Origin: Craspedostauros australis
Lineage: Eukaryota > Bacillariophyta > Bacillariophyceae > Mastogloiales > Achnanthaceae
Reading direction: 5' to 3'
Assembly: GCA_026770025.1 (NCBI GenBank)
Contig: JAMXDE010000079.1
Coordinates: 62,001-126,000, forward strand
DNA length: 64,000 bases
Position 1 is the first letter of the stretch. Each line of letters begins with the position of its first letter. Under the pieces are notes generated by a model. The model was not told the origin of the DNA, made no database searches, and was given only the letters and a program-made list of their open reading frames with translations. Below, piece by piece: positions 40,891 through 52,567 of the stretch. A program made the position numbers and the translations under genes.

Positions 40891-41800
40891 TACGGAGGAG
40901 ATGCTGATGGCAACCGGATGGAAGGATGACGACTTTTTGTACGGGCAGGCTGATTGTCTCGTCATCAAGCCGACCAAGCGAGAAAAGGAACTCGTGATCT
41001 TGGCTGCTCATGTCCGAGGTGAGATGATGCCGCTCGATCGACTGCAGCTTGATACCGCCATCACATCATCATCATCATCCACTTCGTGGTCGTCGTCGTC
41101 GCCCAAATCGTCCTCATCGTCGTTGATATCGGCATCCAACAGCCTGCGCCAAGCATCCACAGGTGACAGCGCCGTGGACGACTGCAATGCGAACGAATTC
41201 GACGTCGACGAGCAGATCTACTCATACGGCAAGTCCTTTGACGAAGATCATTTCGTCATCCCATCGTCTCATTCATCGACTGGGATTGAGCTCGCCAACG
41301 CAATCGGCGCACATCGAATTCCAGGGCTGTGGGATCAAACTGTGCTGCGCGACACTCGGACGCAAATCAGAACCACAGAAGCCAGCAGACTGCAGCTCAG
41401 TCTGTTGCAGAGTGTGATTGGCGACCCTGCTCGAGTATCGCATCTATTGCAACGACGGTCAGCAGCACTGCCATCGCGAAATGAACCGGGAGTTGCTGGA
41501 GGTTCAACAATACAGGTGCAGCATCAATTCTGTCTGGATTACGCTCCCATGCTCCGGTACATTGCTGCAATCGAATGCTGCAACGAGTTCGCATTCAACC
41601 AACTCCAGCAGGCGCAGACGGCAGCAGCTGATGATGGCATTGTGCGCACACGAAGATCCAAGCGGCGACATCATCAAACCCACAGCCAATACTTTGATTC
41701 AATTTCACAATCTCTGCGATACGACATGCATGACATGTCGTCTTCACAAGTTGCATGGCTGTTGGCAAATGGCATGCTAATCTACGAATACGAACAATAG
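40891..41800 (+). pseudogene. orphan copy of the ATAD5 last exon (unit 2)
   Basis: This is the ATAD5 exon 2 without exon 1, preceded by a TTACAG acceptor-like sequence and by sequence unrelated to the ATAD5 intron. The first 167 bp are diverged from the real exon (for example DDDFLYG for DDDFFYG, ELVIL for ELMIL); the rest is identical. The frame is open to the normal stop. Without the AAA+ core it cannot supply ATAD5 function. It could be spliced to an upstream transcript, but no evidence for that is visible. Confidence 0.85.
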
Positions 41801-41951
41801 AATGCAAATGATTTACAACCAGTTTCTGCTATCTGTTATTGTATGACTATGTACAGCTGCCAAGAGCTCAGATGGTTGGTTCGTTGGTGTTGCTGTTGTT
41901 GCGGTCGATGGTGTTGTTGGTGCTGGCCTTGTTGGCCGTTTTGAATCTCTT

Positions 41952-42851
41952 TCAGCAAGTCAGAATTGTGGTGTTCACAATGCCCTGCAAGTTCTCTGAA
42001 GCTTGGTCGATACGCTGCTTTGCAGCCTCGTCAGCTTGGTCGATGCGCTTCTCTGTGATCCGATCCAAGTTCTCCGAAGCTTGGTCGACGCGCTGCTTTG
42101 CAGCCTCGTCAGCTTGGTCGATGCGCTTCTCTGTGATCCGATCCAAGTTCTCCGAAGCTTGGTCGACGCGCTTCTCTGTGATCCGATCCAAATTCTCCGA
42201 AGCTTGGTCGATGCGCTGCTTTGCAGCCTCGTCAGCTTGGTCGATGCGCTTCTCTGTGATCCGATCCAAGTTCTCCGAAGCTTGGTCGATGCGCTTCTCT
42301 GTGATCTGATCCAAATTCTCCGAAGCTTGGTCGATGCGCTGCTTTGCAGCCTCGTCAGCCTGCTCCACTCCCTTCTTGATCAAGTGGCGACCAACGGCAC
42401 CAACAAGTAGCACCTTCAGCACAAACTCAAAGTATTGCGAGAGCATGGCGGAGCAAAGGGCTTTCCACAAGCCCCGCACAGATGGAAGACCCATACCTGT
42501 ACCTTGCTGTCGGAAAATGGCACCTACAATCAAAATTGCAGCCACAGCCACAGCTCCGCCAGAACGACGGTCCAGTGCAAACGTAGAGCCTGGTGTACCA
42601 TCCTTGGCCTTGCCTTCAGCTTCGTCAGTGTGTCCACCCATGGTCAACCCGGGCTTCTTGGTGGGGCCTCCAGCTTCGTCAGCATGTCCACCCAGGATCC
42701 ACCAGGGCTTCTTGGTGGGGCCTCCAGCTTTGATGGTGTGTCCACCCATGATCAACACAGGCTTCTTGGTGAGGCTGCCTGTTGCGAAGGCAGACGTAGG
42801 TACTGCTGTGACGAGCAGCAGGGCAAGAATGATGGTGGAAGCAAACTTCAT
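41952..42851 (-). CDS. helical-repeat plastid-type protein (unit 2)
   Basis: The 299-residue product is identical to the unit 1 copy, including the PTSA-F presequence junction, three KKP...GGH repeats, two hydrophobic segments and the same order of 11- and 15-residue repeats. The 5' microsatellite differs by one base, the only visible cis difference nearby. Confidence 0.8.
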   Translation of the reverse strand: MKFASTIILALLLVTAVPTSAFATGSLTKKPVLIMGGHTIKAGGPTKKPWWILGGHADEAGGPTKKPGLTMGGHTDEAEGKAKDGTPGSTFALDRRSGGAVAVAAILIVGAIFRQQGTGMGLPSVRGLWKALCSAMLSQYFEFVLKVLLVGAVGRHLIKKGVEQADEAAKQRIDQASENLDQITEKRIDQASENLDRITEKRIDQADEAAKQRIDQASENLDRITEKRVDQASENLDRITEKRIDQADEAAKQRVDQASENLDRITEKRIDQADEAAKQRIDQASENLQGIVNTTILTC

Positions 42852-42903
42852 CGTTGGATGGTTTGCTTGGTGGTGGTGGTGGTGATGATGGTGATGGTGA
42901 TGG

Positions 42904-42949
<46 letters not shown>

Positions 42950-43687
42950 AAGTAATTTTTGTGGTGGTTGAGTTGTATTGTGTCTTCTTGCTTTCTTGGT
43001 GCTTGATTTTGTTGCAACCGTGTGTTTGTGTGTGAATAGTGGAAGGAACAGTGGAGGGAACAAAACGGTTTGGTTTTCACGAGTGACAGTCGCGAACCGC
43101 CGAACTTTCGCGCCATTTTTACTGTGGGCGATTGGCTGTCGTGGCACTCGTCCTCACATTCACGCCTTGGACCTCGCAACACAACACTCAATTCGACTCG
43201 ATTTGACTCGATTCGATTCGACTTGCTTCAGTCACAGCACACTCCTGATTGGCCACTATACCTGTATTCAGTACTGAATGCACAGCGTCTGTTGCGCTGC
43301 GACCCTCGTTCCAAATTTCGTCGAAGGGTCCTGGACATGACAACAGGCATGCACCGACCTACACGAATGAGAGGACCTTCGTCCCACACAAGAGTCTACA
43401 TACGTATTCCACACCACGAGTACGACCTGCACAGAATGTAAAATGCAGCAAGCCAGCAAGCAATAACACTAGTTGTGGATTTTTGTGGGTGATGAGGTTG
43501 GCTATGATTTATGATTGGCATTGTTTGTTCTCTAGTCTGACTTCAGATGTCGTTATTGGATTGATCGATCCATCGAGTAATCAGCCCATTGCGATGCATT
43601 GCATGCCATTCCATTCCATCACGGGTGCGCTCGCATACCACTCAGGCATGTTGTCCAACGAGTCTGGGTTCTTGATTCACACTCGAT

Positions 43688-45292
43688 TCACACTCCCTCA
43701 TTCAGCTTGATCCAATTCTGAGTATGCTTGCCAATGTCATCGGCGATCTCCTTGGCGGCGTTTGGATTGCCAGCTCGGCTCGCGGCCTTGCTCAATTCAG
43801 CGAGCTTGGATTCATCGAGCAACCATCCCGAGACGGTTTCACCAATGACTTCCGGATTCTTGTCGAAGGCACCATAGCCACTTTCCAAAACGACGTCGAC
43901 GTTGCCGGCTTCCTGTCCAGGGAGGAAGCTGTGGTTGCGATTGGAGTTGTTGGTGTTGTTGTTGATGATGGCGATGGTTCGTATCATCAGATGACGAGAA
44001 TAAGATGGAGCACGTGTGTGCGTGTGCGTGTGTGTGCGTTGTGTGTTTTCGAAGACGAGCAGGCAAAGCAAAACGGGTGTGAGAGACAGACAATGGATAC
44101 TTCTGCCTTCGTTCGTTTGTTCTTTCCATTCATCCACTCATTCATTCACCAATCAATTCACCAATCAATTCGCGGATTCATTCCAATAGTGGCGTACCTT
44201 GTCAACATGACGGGCAATCCAACAGAGGCGGCTTCAGCGATGGTACCTGGTCCCGCCTTCGTGACCAGCACATCCGATGCTGCCATATATTCCGCCATGT
44301 TGGTCACGAATCCCAAGCCAACCACGTTGACATTGCCAGGAGTGGCGACGGCGGCGACCAACGGACTTGTCTTGTTTGTTCTGCGGCGGTTTCTCCTTCG
44401 TCGTCGTCGTCGTCCGGCGGACTGCTCCCCGCCGTCCTCGTTTGCTTCCCTGATGATGGCGCCCCAATCACGAGCCTCCAGATCAGTCTTCAGCTTTTCA
44501 TTTCGGCCGCACACGACGCAGATTGTGGCATCGACACCGCGGTTGACCAGGTCGATGTACATTTGGTCGACAATCTCCGACAATCCTCCAACCCCTTCTC
44601 CGCCGCCCATGATGAGGACCATCTTCTTGGATGGGTCATAGACGTCATCGCCAAGCACCTGCTGGCGGATCTGATGCTGATACTGTTTGCCGGTTTCGGA
44701 GGTGCGGTCGCCGAGCTTGTCGGCCTGTACGGCAAAGTCATGACGGATGGGTAGTCCTGTGAGGACGATGTTCTCGTCGGGCGTCCTGCCTTGCTTCCTG
44801 GCGGTGACGCGGAGACGTTCGGATGCGACGTAGAGTTTATCAACGTGCTTCGAGAACCACATCCTGTGAGCGGAGCCGAGATCCGTAACGACGGTGAAGA
44901 CTGGGATGTGCTTGCCTTGATGCTTGGAGATGCGGATGGTCTCCTTGAGGGGTGTGAAGTTCATCGCTGGATGAACGGAGATGACGACGTCCGGCTGGAG
45001 AGATTGGAGAGATTGGACAGATTGGAGGCGGCGTCGGATTCTGCCTCCGCACATTTTCTGCGAGTGGCTTGTGATCCTGTTTTGGTTGGGTGGATGGATG
45101 GATGATTGGATGGATGTTGAGGCGGATGTTGGAGAGGTGGCAGAAGATCCTCCACTGCCATGGTTTGGACGACATTCTCTTGTGGCTGTTTTTGATGGTG
45201 TGGAATGGCAGAACGCCATGATCAGTCCAAATGTCGACCAAATCTTCGAGGGGTTCGCATCCGCTCCCGTGTTTTGGCCCGCACAGGTGCAT
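43688..45292 (-). CDS. MGD: MGDG synthase copy (unit 2)
   Basis: Exons are 45292-45156, 45076-44198 and 43928-43688, with the same introns and an identical 418-residue product to the unit 1 copy. All GT28 motifs are intact, including TKAGPGTIAEA and MGGGEGVGG. As in unit 1, the N-terminal glycine-rich motif is not found upstream. If both copies are transcribed, galactolipid synthase dosage would be raised. Confidence 0.86.
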
Positions 45293-45407
45293 CACAACGA
45301 ATTCGGAGTATGGGAGGAGTATGGGAGGAGGAGGGGTCCATGGCTCAGGACGCACAGAGCCACCGCGGAGGCCATCTCATTGGGGATATCAGACTGTGAG
45401 GAGACAT

Positions 45408-45498
45408 AGTATTATATTCTATAATATTATATAATAGAATAGTATTATATTCTATAATATTATATAATAGAATAGTATTATATTATATTATATAATAT
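45408..45498. repeat. AT-rich 33-bp tandem repeat (unit 2)
   Basis: This is the same sequence as in unit 1, again between the diverging MGDG synthase and Ser/Arg-rich genes. Confidence 0.9.
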
Positions 45499-45510
45499 CA
45501 GATTGACGAC

Positions 45511-48500
45511 ATGAGCAGCCACAGCCACAGCCACAGCCACAGCCAACCGAAGCGACGATGAACTTGCGCTGCCGCACGATGGCAGCCCCAGCAGGACGAT
45601 CCATCGCGTCTTGCATCAGAATGCCAGCTGGGATCAGAAATCGCTTGATGACTCCGAAACGGACAGCAGCGGCAGCGAGGAATCCAGTTCGAGCAGCAGC
45701 AGCAGTAGTAGCAGCAACAGCAGCAGTGAGGAATCGGATGAAGACGATGAAGATGAAGACTTCCGCGACGAACTGTGAGACGAGAAAGACCGTCCGGCCT
45801 TGCGCTCGATCAATCGATCCTTCCGACACGGCCGCACGAGCTCCATCGACCGCATGATCACGAGAGAAGCGCCGGAACCGTCGGCATCGACCCATTTCGT
45901 TCCCGTGCTCATCGTCATCGATCCACAAGAACGCCTCGTTCCGTCGGATGAAGACATCAGCGTGTGGACGGATTGTGGACGGATTGTGGACGGATTACGA
46001 CAACTTCATGGCGCAGCATGCATCGTCCGATAACGGCATCAAACCGATGCCATCGCCACCACCCTTCGAACCACCCATGCCGCGACGCAATCGCTCCAAA
46101 CCAAAGTCACAATCGGGGCACCCGCGCACGATCGGCGCCCCACGCAAAACGCCCAGCGGCGACAGCAGCTACGCTTCCAAAAAGAACCAGCAGCATCCAT
46201 CGCGATCGGAGCACGTCCGCGTCACCAAACCCCTCGACGCTGTCAAGCGATCGGCCTCATTCGCCAAGAAGTTCATTCCGGCCTCGCCCGTGCCCAAGCT
46301 CACGCCGTCCGCGCGCCATGCACCGCATACGACGGGCACGCACAAACAGCGACTCTCCATCACCAAGTTCTTCGGGTGGTTGCGGCCCGACAATAAGCGC
46401 GTGCCGTTGGCGTTGGCGTTGCGCGGACACTGTCTCAAGGACGACGACGACGACGATGATGATGATGATGATGATGATGGCGTGACGGAATCCGATGCCG
46501 CGGCGGTGCCGAACGAGAAGACGAAGAAGAAGAAGAAGAAGGATCGCCGAACATCGCAGCATAGTCGCAAGAGTGTCGACGGGGTTGGAGAACGCAAGCG
46601 GCCCAAGAAGTCCAAATCTTCAATCCACAAGAAGGATACGATCGACAAGCTGTCGTCGAGTCAACACAAGGTGACCGATGTACCATCGAAGAGCGGCCAA
46701 ACAACAACAACAACAACAACAATGCCGCAGCAATGCAACGGGATCCTCACGTCTCCGCTCACAAGGAATCGCCGCAGGCAACGATCGGCGTCTCCCAATC
46801 GCAAACGATTCGGTCTGCCCATCAAGTTCTTTTCCTCACATCATCGCAAGGGCAGTTTTGATAAGCAGGACAATGATGACAATGATGACAATAACGACGA
46901 TCATGATGATCCGGATGAAGCGTCATTCAACTGCGAGTCACCGCAGGTGCAGCAGCCGCGCAGCTCCATGTCCATCACGCACACGAAGTCGCTGGATGAC
47001 AGCCTCATGAACATGACGACGGATCTCAAGGATATACCGCAGTTTGACCCGCAGTTTGACCCGCAGTTTGACCCGCAGTTCGACCCGCACAGCATCATGA
47101 GATCGTCGACGATGTTGGAGTCCACGGGTACCGATGACGATGCACAGCGTCCGCAAACCTCCACGCATTCGAGGAAGGCACCCAAACGAAAGAGCAGCAA
47201 ACGATCCAACACGACGTCGACGACGTCTGCCAACACAAAGACGCCCACGTCGATGGCGACGTCGACGTCGACGGCCGGTGATCAGCTGCCCTTCCTTTCA
47301 CCGCCCGGCCAACGCAGCGGAAGTCACCGCAATCTCTTCATCCCCATGATCCACGAGTCATCGCCGTTGAAAGATTCCGGTTTCACTTCGATTCCGGATG
47401 ATGGCGACAGCAGCAACGCGGAATCGCGTCACCCGCTGAAACCACCGTCGCAACAGTCGCAGCAGTCGCTTCAGTTGAGCGACGATCATGATGAGAATGA
47501 CGCGCCGTTGTCGCCATCCAAGTCCAGTCAGCAGCAGAATGACAACGACGACGATGCGAAATCCAAGGCGAAGAAGGATGCCGATGATCACCGTGAGACC
47601 ATCACCTTCCAAAAGGATATGAGACGCAGCACGAAGAGCCTCATGACGGGAGACGGCGATTCGGCCGCTGCGCAGAACAGAAAAATAACGTCGTCCAAGG
47701 TCCGAAATGGTTCGATCATCACGGCGACCACGACGGCAACGTCCATGTTTGGTTCATCGTCGCAATTGCAGTTGCAGTCGTCAAGTCGTCTTTGCGACAA
47801 TGGTGAGGTGGAGAAAACCAAGACGAAATCCACCAAGAAGAGCAAGGCGAGGCGTTCCAACGCCACGTCGGCATCAGCGGCAGCCATCGCAGTTGGGGAG
47901 TCTTCGGCGGAAACCAAACCAAAGCGCAAGTCCAAGGGCAACTCCAGCTTGTCGAAACGGCGCTCCAGCAACAGCAGCGGCAGCGGCAATGGCAATGGCA
48001 ATCTTGGAGCGACATCGGATCTTCACAACAGCACCATCACGGCCGCATCGTCAAGGGGAGGGAAGCACGCAGATACTACTAGCTTCTCCACCCTCATGTC
48101 GCCGTCCGAATCGGATACCATCTTCAGCCCGCAATCGCGCAGCCAGACACCCAGTAGCACAAGCCACAAGAAGAGCGGATCGTCGCGTCGCCTGCGCGTC
48201 CAAGGTAACTTGCTCGTTCCCGACCTGGAAAAGAAGTCCAACCATGATCGTGATTTGAAGTCGCCATCAACGCGGAACGGACACAAGACATCCAAGAAGG
48301 ACGATGGTGGCAAGTCATCACGTCATCACGTCATCAACGCACACTGGATCAGAACGAATTGGGATCGTCGCACCAGAAGGAGGGCCGATCGAGACGCACG
48401 AAGACAGGATCATCCTCGAAGATGGATCCAAGTGACGCCCGTGAGGCATCCGCACGAGGCGAACGATCCACTCGTCGCAAGAATCGTTCGTCGCATCGCA

Positions 48501-49610
48501 GCAGCCAGGATGAGGGAGAGTTGGAACCATCCTCGCGTTCCAAGCACAAGGTTGGCCACACCAATCGTGATGAGCGCAAATCTGATATCAACGCCGATGC
48601 GGTGGAGGCGACTCTGCGATCGGGATCCCGTCATCGGTCATCATGCCGCAAGGAGAGCGCACCCGACCCTGCCGGACGCATGGCCTCGCAGGATGCCACC
48701 TCGTCAACGCCAAACCGCACTGGCAGATTGGCGCGGCAGAAGTCGTCGCGGAAGCAACGCGAGCTGAAGAAGGTGACGGAAGAGGCATCGGACAATGCCG
48801 CGGATCCATCCAGCTGTTCCAGAAACAGATCATTGCGCAAGAAGGATATGGATGACACCAACCCGTCCACGCGGTCACGTCACCGTTCGACGCGCGGAAA
48901 GGGGTGACCTCAACTGATCCTCGCGCAAGCTGTCCGTGGGTGATCAGCCGCAGCAGGACGCTTCGACAACAGCCGTGACAGCCATGACAGCCACCACGGC
49001 AGAACCGTCAACTCGGTCGAGGCATCGATCATCACGCAAACGCGAAAGCAAGAATGGAGAATCGTTGAAGAAGACTCCGTCAAAGAGCGATGTTATGGAT
49101 ATGTCGAAGCCGAAATCCTCCCGCGCGAAGAAATCTTCATCTCTCGAGAGCACGGAAATGAAGAACCAATCCACGCGATCGCGCCATCGATCTGCCGCAC
49201 GCAAGTCCAACAAATGCAATGGCACGGACAAATCTGCGGCGCAGGATGCCGCTCCCGCCAAAAGCAAGAAGGGCAACAGCAACGTTGGCGACAAGAGGCA
49301 CCGCAGCCGCAGCGCCACGAGACGTCGGCATGCCGATTCCATCCGCGACAGCAATCACAGCAGCAGCGAGATCATGTCCACCTCCACGCGTTCCAAGCAT
49401 CGCGTGCTGCACAATCATCGCGTGCTGCACAAGCAGCGCGATGAGGAGGATACGATGCAATCGTCTTTCCGCAAGCAAAAGTCACGCTCCTTGCTCACCA
49501 CGAAAACGGATGAGGAAGATGAGGATGGCGGCACCGAAAGCTCGACGGATCCGTCCTACACGGAAGACGACGTCGAGAAGAGGCCACACAAGAACAAGGT
49601 CACTGCATGA
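45511..49610 (+). pseudogene. Ser/Arg-rich low-complexity gene with frame lesions (unit 2)
   Basis: This copy is the same as in unit 1, with the same TGA (45776-45778), the same 11-bp triplication, and the same frame breaks near 48318 and 48907. It has four QFDP repeats instead of five. The longest intact frame runs from 45948 to about 48318 before the first 3' break. Product unknown. Confidence 0.6.
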
Positions 49611-49792
49611 GCCCGCATGTGCACCAGGTGATTGCAGTCAACACATAGCTCATAGAATACCATTGGCGACATGCTCAGACGGTAGAAGATTGAACGACAT
49701 TGAATGCAAACTGGAGCAGCGTGGGTTGTACTGATATCCATGAAGAAATTCGTCCACTACTCTGCGCTCCTCTGCACACACTCTTACAGACT

Positions 49793-50702
49793 TACGGAGG
49801 AGATGCTGATGGCAACCGGATGGAAGGATGACGACTTTTTGTACGGGCAGGCTGATTGTCTCGTCATCAAGCCGACCAAGCGAGAAAAGGAACTCGTGAT
49901 CTTGGCTGCTCATGTCCGAGGTGAGATGATGCCGCTCGATCGACTGCAGCTTGATACCGCCATCACATCATCATCATCATCCACTTCGTGGTCGTCGTCG
50001 TCGCCCAAATCGTCCTCATCGTCGTTGATATCGGCATCCAACAGCCTGCGCCAAGCATCCACAGGTGACAGCGCCGTGGACGACTGCAATGCGAACGAAT
50101 TCGACGTCGACGAGCAGATCTACTCATACGGCAAGTCCTTTGACGAAGATCATTTCGTCATCCCATCGTCTCATTCATCGACTGGGATTGAGCTCGCCAA
50201 CGCAATCGGCGCACATCGAATTCCAGGGCTGTGGGATCAAACTGTGCTGCGCGACACTCGGACGCAAATCAGAACCACAGAAGCCAGCAGACTGCAGCTC
50301 AGTCTGTTGCAGAGTGTGATTGGCGACCCTGCTCGAGTATCGCATCTATTGCAACGACGGTCAGCAGCACTGCCATCGCGAAATGAACCGGGAGTTGCTG
50401 GAGGTTCAACAATACAGGTGCAGCATCAATTCTGTCTGGATTACGCTCCCATGCTCCGGTACATTGCTGCAATCGAATGCTGCAACGAGTTCGCATTCAA
50501 CCAACTCCAGCAGGCGCAGACGGCAGCAGCTGATGATGGCATTGTGCGCACACGAAGATCCAAGCGGCGACATCATCAAACCCACAGCCAATACTTTGAT
50601 TCAATTTCACAATCTCTGCGATACGACATGCATGACATGTCGTCTTCACAAGTTGCATGGCTGTTGGCAAATGGCATGCTAATCTACGAATACGAACAAT
50701 AG
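49793..50702 (+). pseudogene. orphan copy of the ATAD5 last exon (unit 3)
   Basis: This copy is identical to that of unit 2, including the diverged first 167 bp. That shows that units 2 and 3 share the same unit edge, while unit 1 has the authentic exon edge. The frame is open to the usual stop codon. Confidence 0.85.
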
Positions 50703-50853
50703 AATGCAAATGATTTACAACCAGTTTCTGCTATCTGTTATTGTATGACTATGTACAGCTGCCAAGAGCTCAGATGGTTGGTTCGTTGGTGTTGCTGTTG
50801 TTGCGGTCGATGGTGTTGTTGGTGCTGGCCTTGTTGGCCGTTTTGAATCTCTT

Positions 50854-51708
50854 TCAGCAAGTCAGAATTGTGGTGTTCACAATGCCCTGCAAGTTCTCTG
50901 AAGCTTGGTCGATACGCTGCTTTGCAGCCTCGTCAGCTTGGTCGATGCGCTTCTCTGTGATCCGATCCAAGTTCTCCGAAGCTTGGTCGACGCGCTGCTT
51001 TGCAGCCTCGTCAGCTTGGTCGATGCGCTTCTCTGTGATCCGATCCAAGTTCTCCGAAGCTTGGTCGACGCGCTTCTCTGTGATCCGATCCAAATTCTCC
51101 GAAGCTTGGTCGATGCGCTGCTTTGCAGCCTCGTCAGCTTGGTCGATGCGCTTCTCTGTGATCTGATCCAAATTCTCCGAAGCTTGGTCGATGCGCTGCT
51201 TTGCAGCCTCGTCAGCCTGCTCCACTCCCTTCTTGATCAAGTGGCGACCAACGGCACCAACAAGTAGCACCTTCAGCACAAACTCAAAGTATTGCGAGAG
51301 CATGGCGGAGCAAAGGGCTTTCCACAAGCCCCGCACAGATGGAAGACCCATACCTGTACCTTGCTGTCGGAAAATGGCACCTACAATCAAAATTGCAGCC
51401 ACAGCCACAGCTCCGCCAGAACGACGGTCCAGTGCAAACGTAGAGCCTGGTGTACCATCCTTGGCCTTGCCTTCAGCTTCGTCAGTGTGTCCACCCATGG
51501 TCAACCCGGGCTTCTTGGTGGGGCCTCCAGCTTCGTCAGCATGTCCACCCAGGATCCACCAGGGCTTCTTGGTGGGGCCTCCAGCTTTGATGGTGTGTCC
51601 ACCCATGATCAACACAGGCTTCTTGGTGAGGCTGCCTGTTGCGAAGGCAGACGTAGGTACTGCTGTGACGAGCAGCAGGGCAAGAATGATGGTGGAAGCA
51701 AACTTCAT
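50854..51708 (-). CDS. helical-repeat plastid-type protein, shortened by one repeat (unit 3)
   Basis: The 284-residue product is identical to the other copies apart from loss of exactly one 15-residue unit (IDQASENLDRITEKR, 45 bp). An in-frame loss of one repeat is expected from slippage or unequal exchange and leaves the protein plausible. The presequence and hydrophobic segments are intact. This lies just upstream of the point where consensus quality starts to fall, so the deletion is probably real. Confidence 0.78.
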   Translation of the reverse strand: MKFASTIILALLLVTAVPTSAFATGSLTKKPVLIMGGHTIKAGGPTKKPWWILGGHADEAGGPTKKPGLTMGGHTDEAEGKAKDGTPGSTFALDRRSGGAVAVAAILIVGAIFRQQGTGMGLPSVRGLWKALCSAMLSQYFEFVLKVLLVGAVGRHLIKKGVEQADEAAKQRIDQASENLDQITEKRIDQADEAAKQRIDQASENLDRITEKRVDQASENLDRITEKRIDQADEAAKQRVDQASENLDRITEKRIDQADEAAKQRIDQASENLQGIVNTTILTC

Positions 51709-51766
51709 CGTTGGATGGTTTGCTTGGTGGTGGTGGTGGTGATGATGGTGATGGTGATGGTGATGG

Positions 51767-51818
<52 letters not shown>

Positions 51819-52567
51819 AAGTAATTTTTGTGGTGGTTGAGTTGTATTGTGTCTTCTTGCTTTCTTGGTGCTTGATTTTGTTGCAACCGTGTGTTTGTGT
51901 GTGAATAGTGGAAGGAACAGTGGAGGGAACAAAACGGTTTGGTTTTCACGAGTGACAGTCGCGAACCGCCGAACTTTCGCGCCATTTTTACTGTGGGGCG
52001 ATTGGCTGTCGTGGCACTCGTCCTCACATTCACGCCTTGGACCTCGCAACACAACACTCAATTCGACTCGATTTGACTCGATTCGATTCGACTTGCTTCA
52101 GTCACAGCACACTCCTGATTGGCCACTATACCTGTATTCAGTACTGAATGCACAGCGTCTGTTGCGCTGCGACCCTCGTTCCAAATTTCGTCGAAGGGTC
52201 CTGGACATGACAACAGGCATGCACCGACCTACACGAATGAGAGGACCTTCGTCCCACACAAGAGTCTACATACGTATTCCACACCACGAGTACGACCTGC
52301 ACAGAATGTAAAATGCAGCAAGCCAGCAAGCAATAACACTAGTTGTGGATTTTTGTGGGTGATGAGGTTGGCTATGATTTATGATTGGCATTGTTTGTTC
52401 TCTAGTCTGACTTCAGATGTCGTTATTGGATTGATCGATCCATCGAGTAATCAGCCCATTGCGATGCATTGCATTGCATTGCATGCCATTCCATTCCATC
52501 ACGGGTGCGCTCGCATACCACTCAGGCATGTTGTCCAACGAGTCTGGGTTCTTGATTCACACTCGAT

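Larger units (their letters stand above)
40891..49792. repeat. tandem unit 2 (8902 bp)
   Basis: This unit is colinear with unit 1. It is 22 bp shorter: one GCATT block is 10 bp shorter and one QFDP codon quartet (12 bp) is missing. One base differs in the GAT/GGT microsatellite. Sequence quality looks as good as in the single-copy region. Confidence 0.92.
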
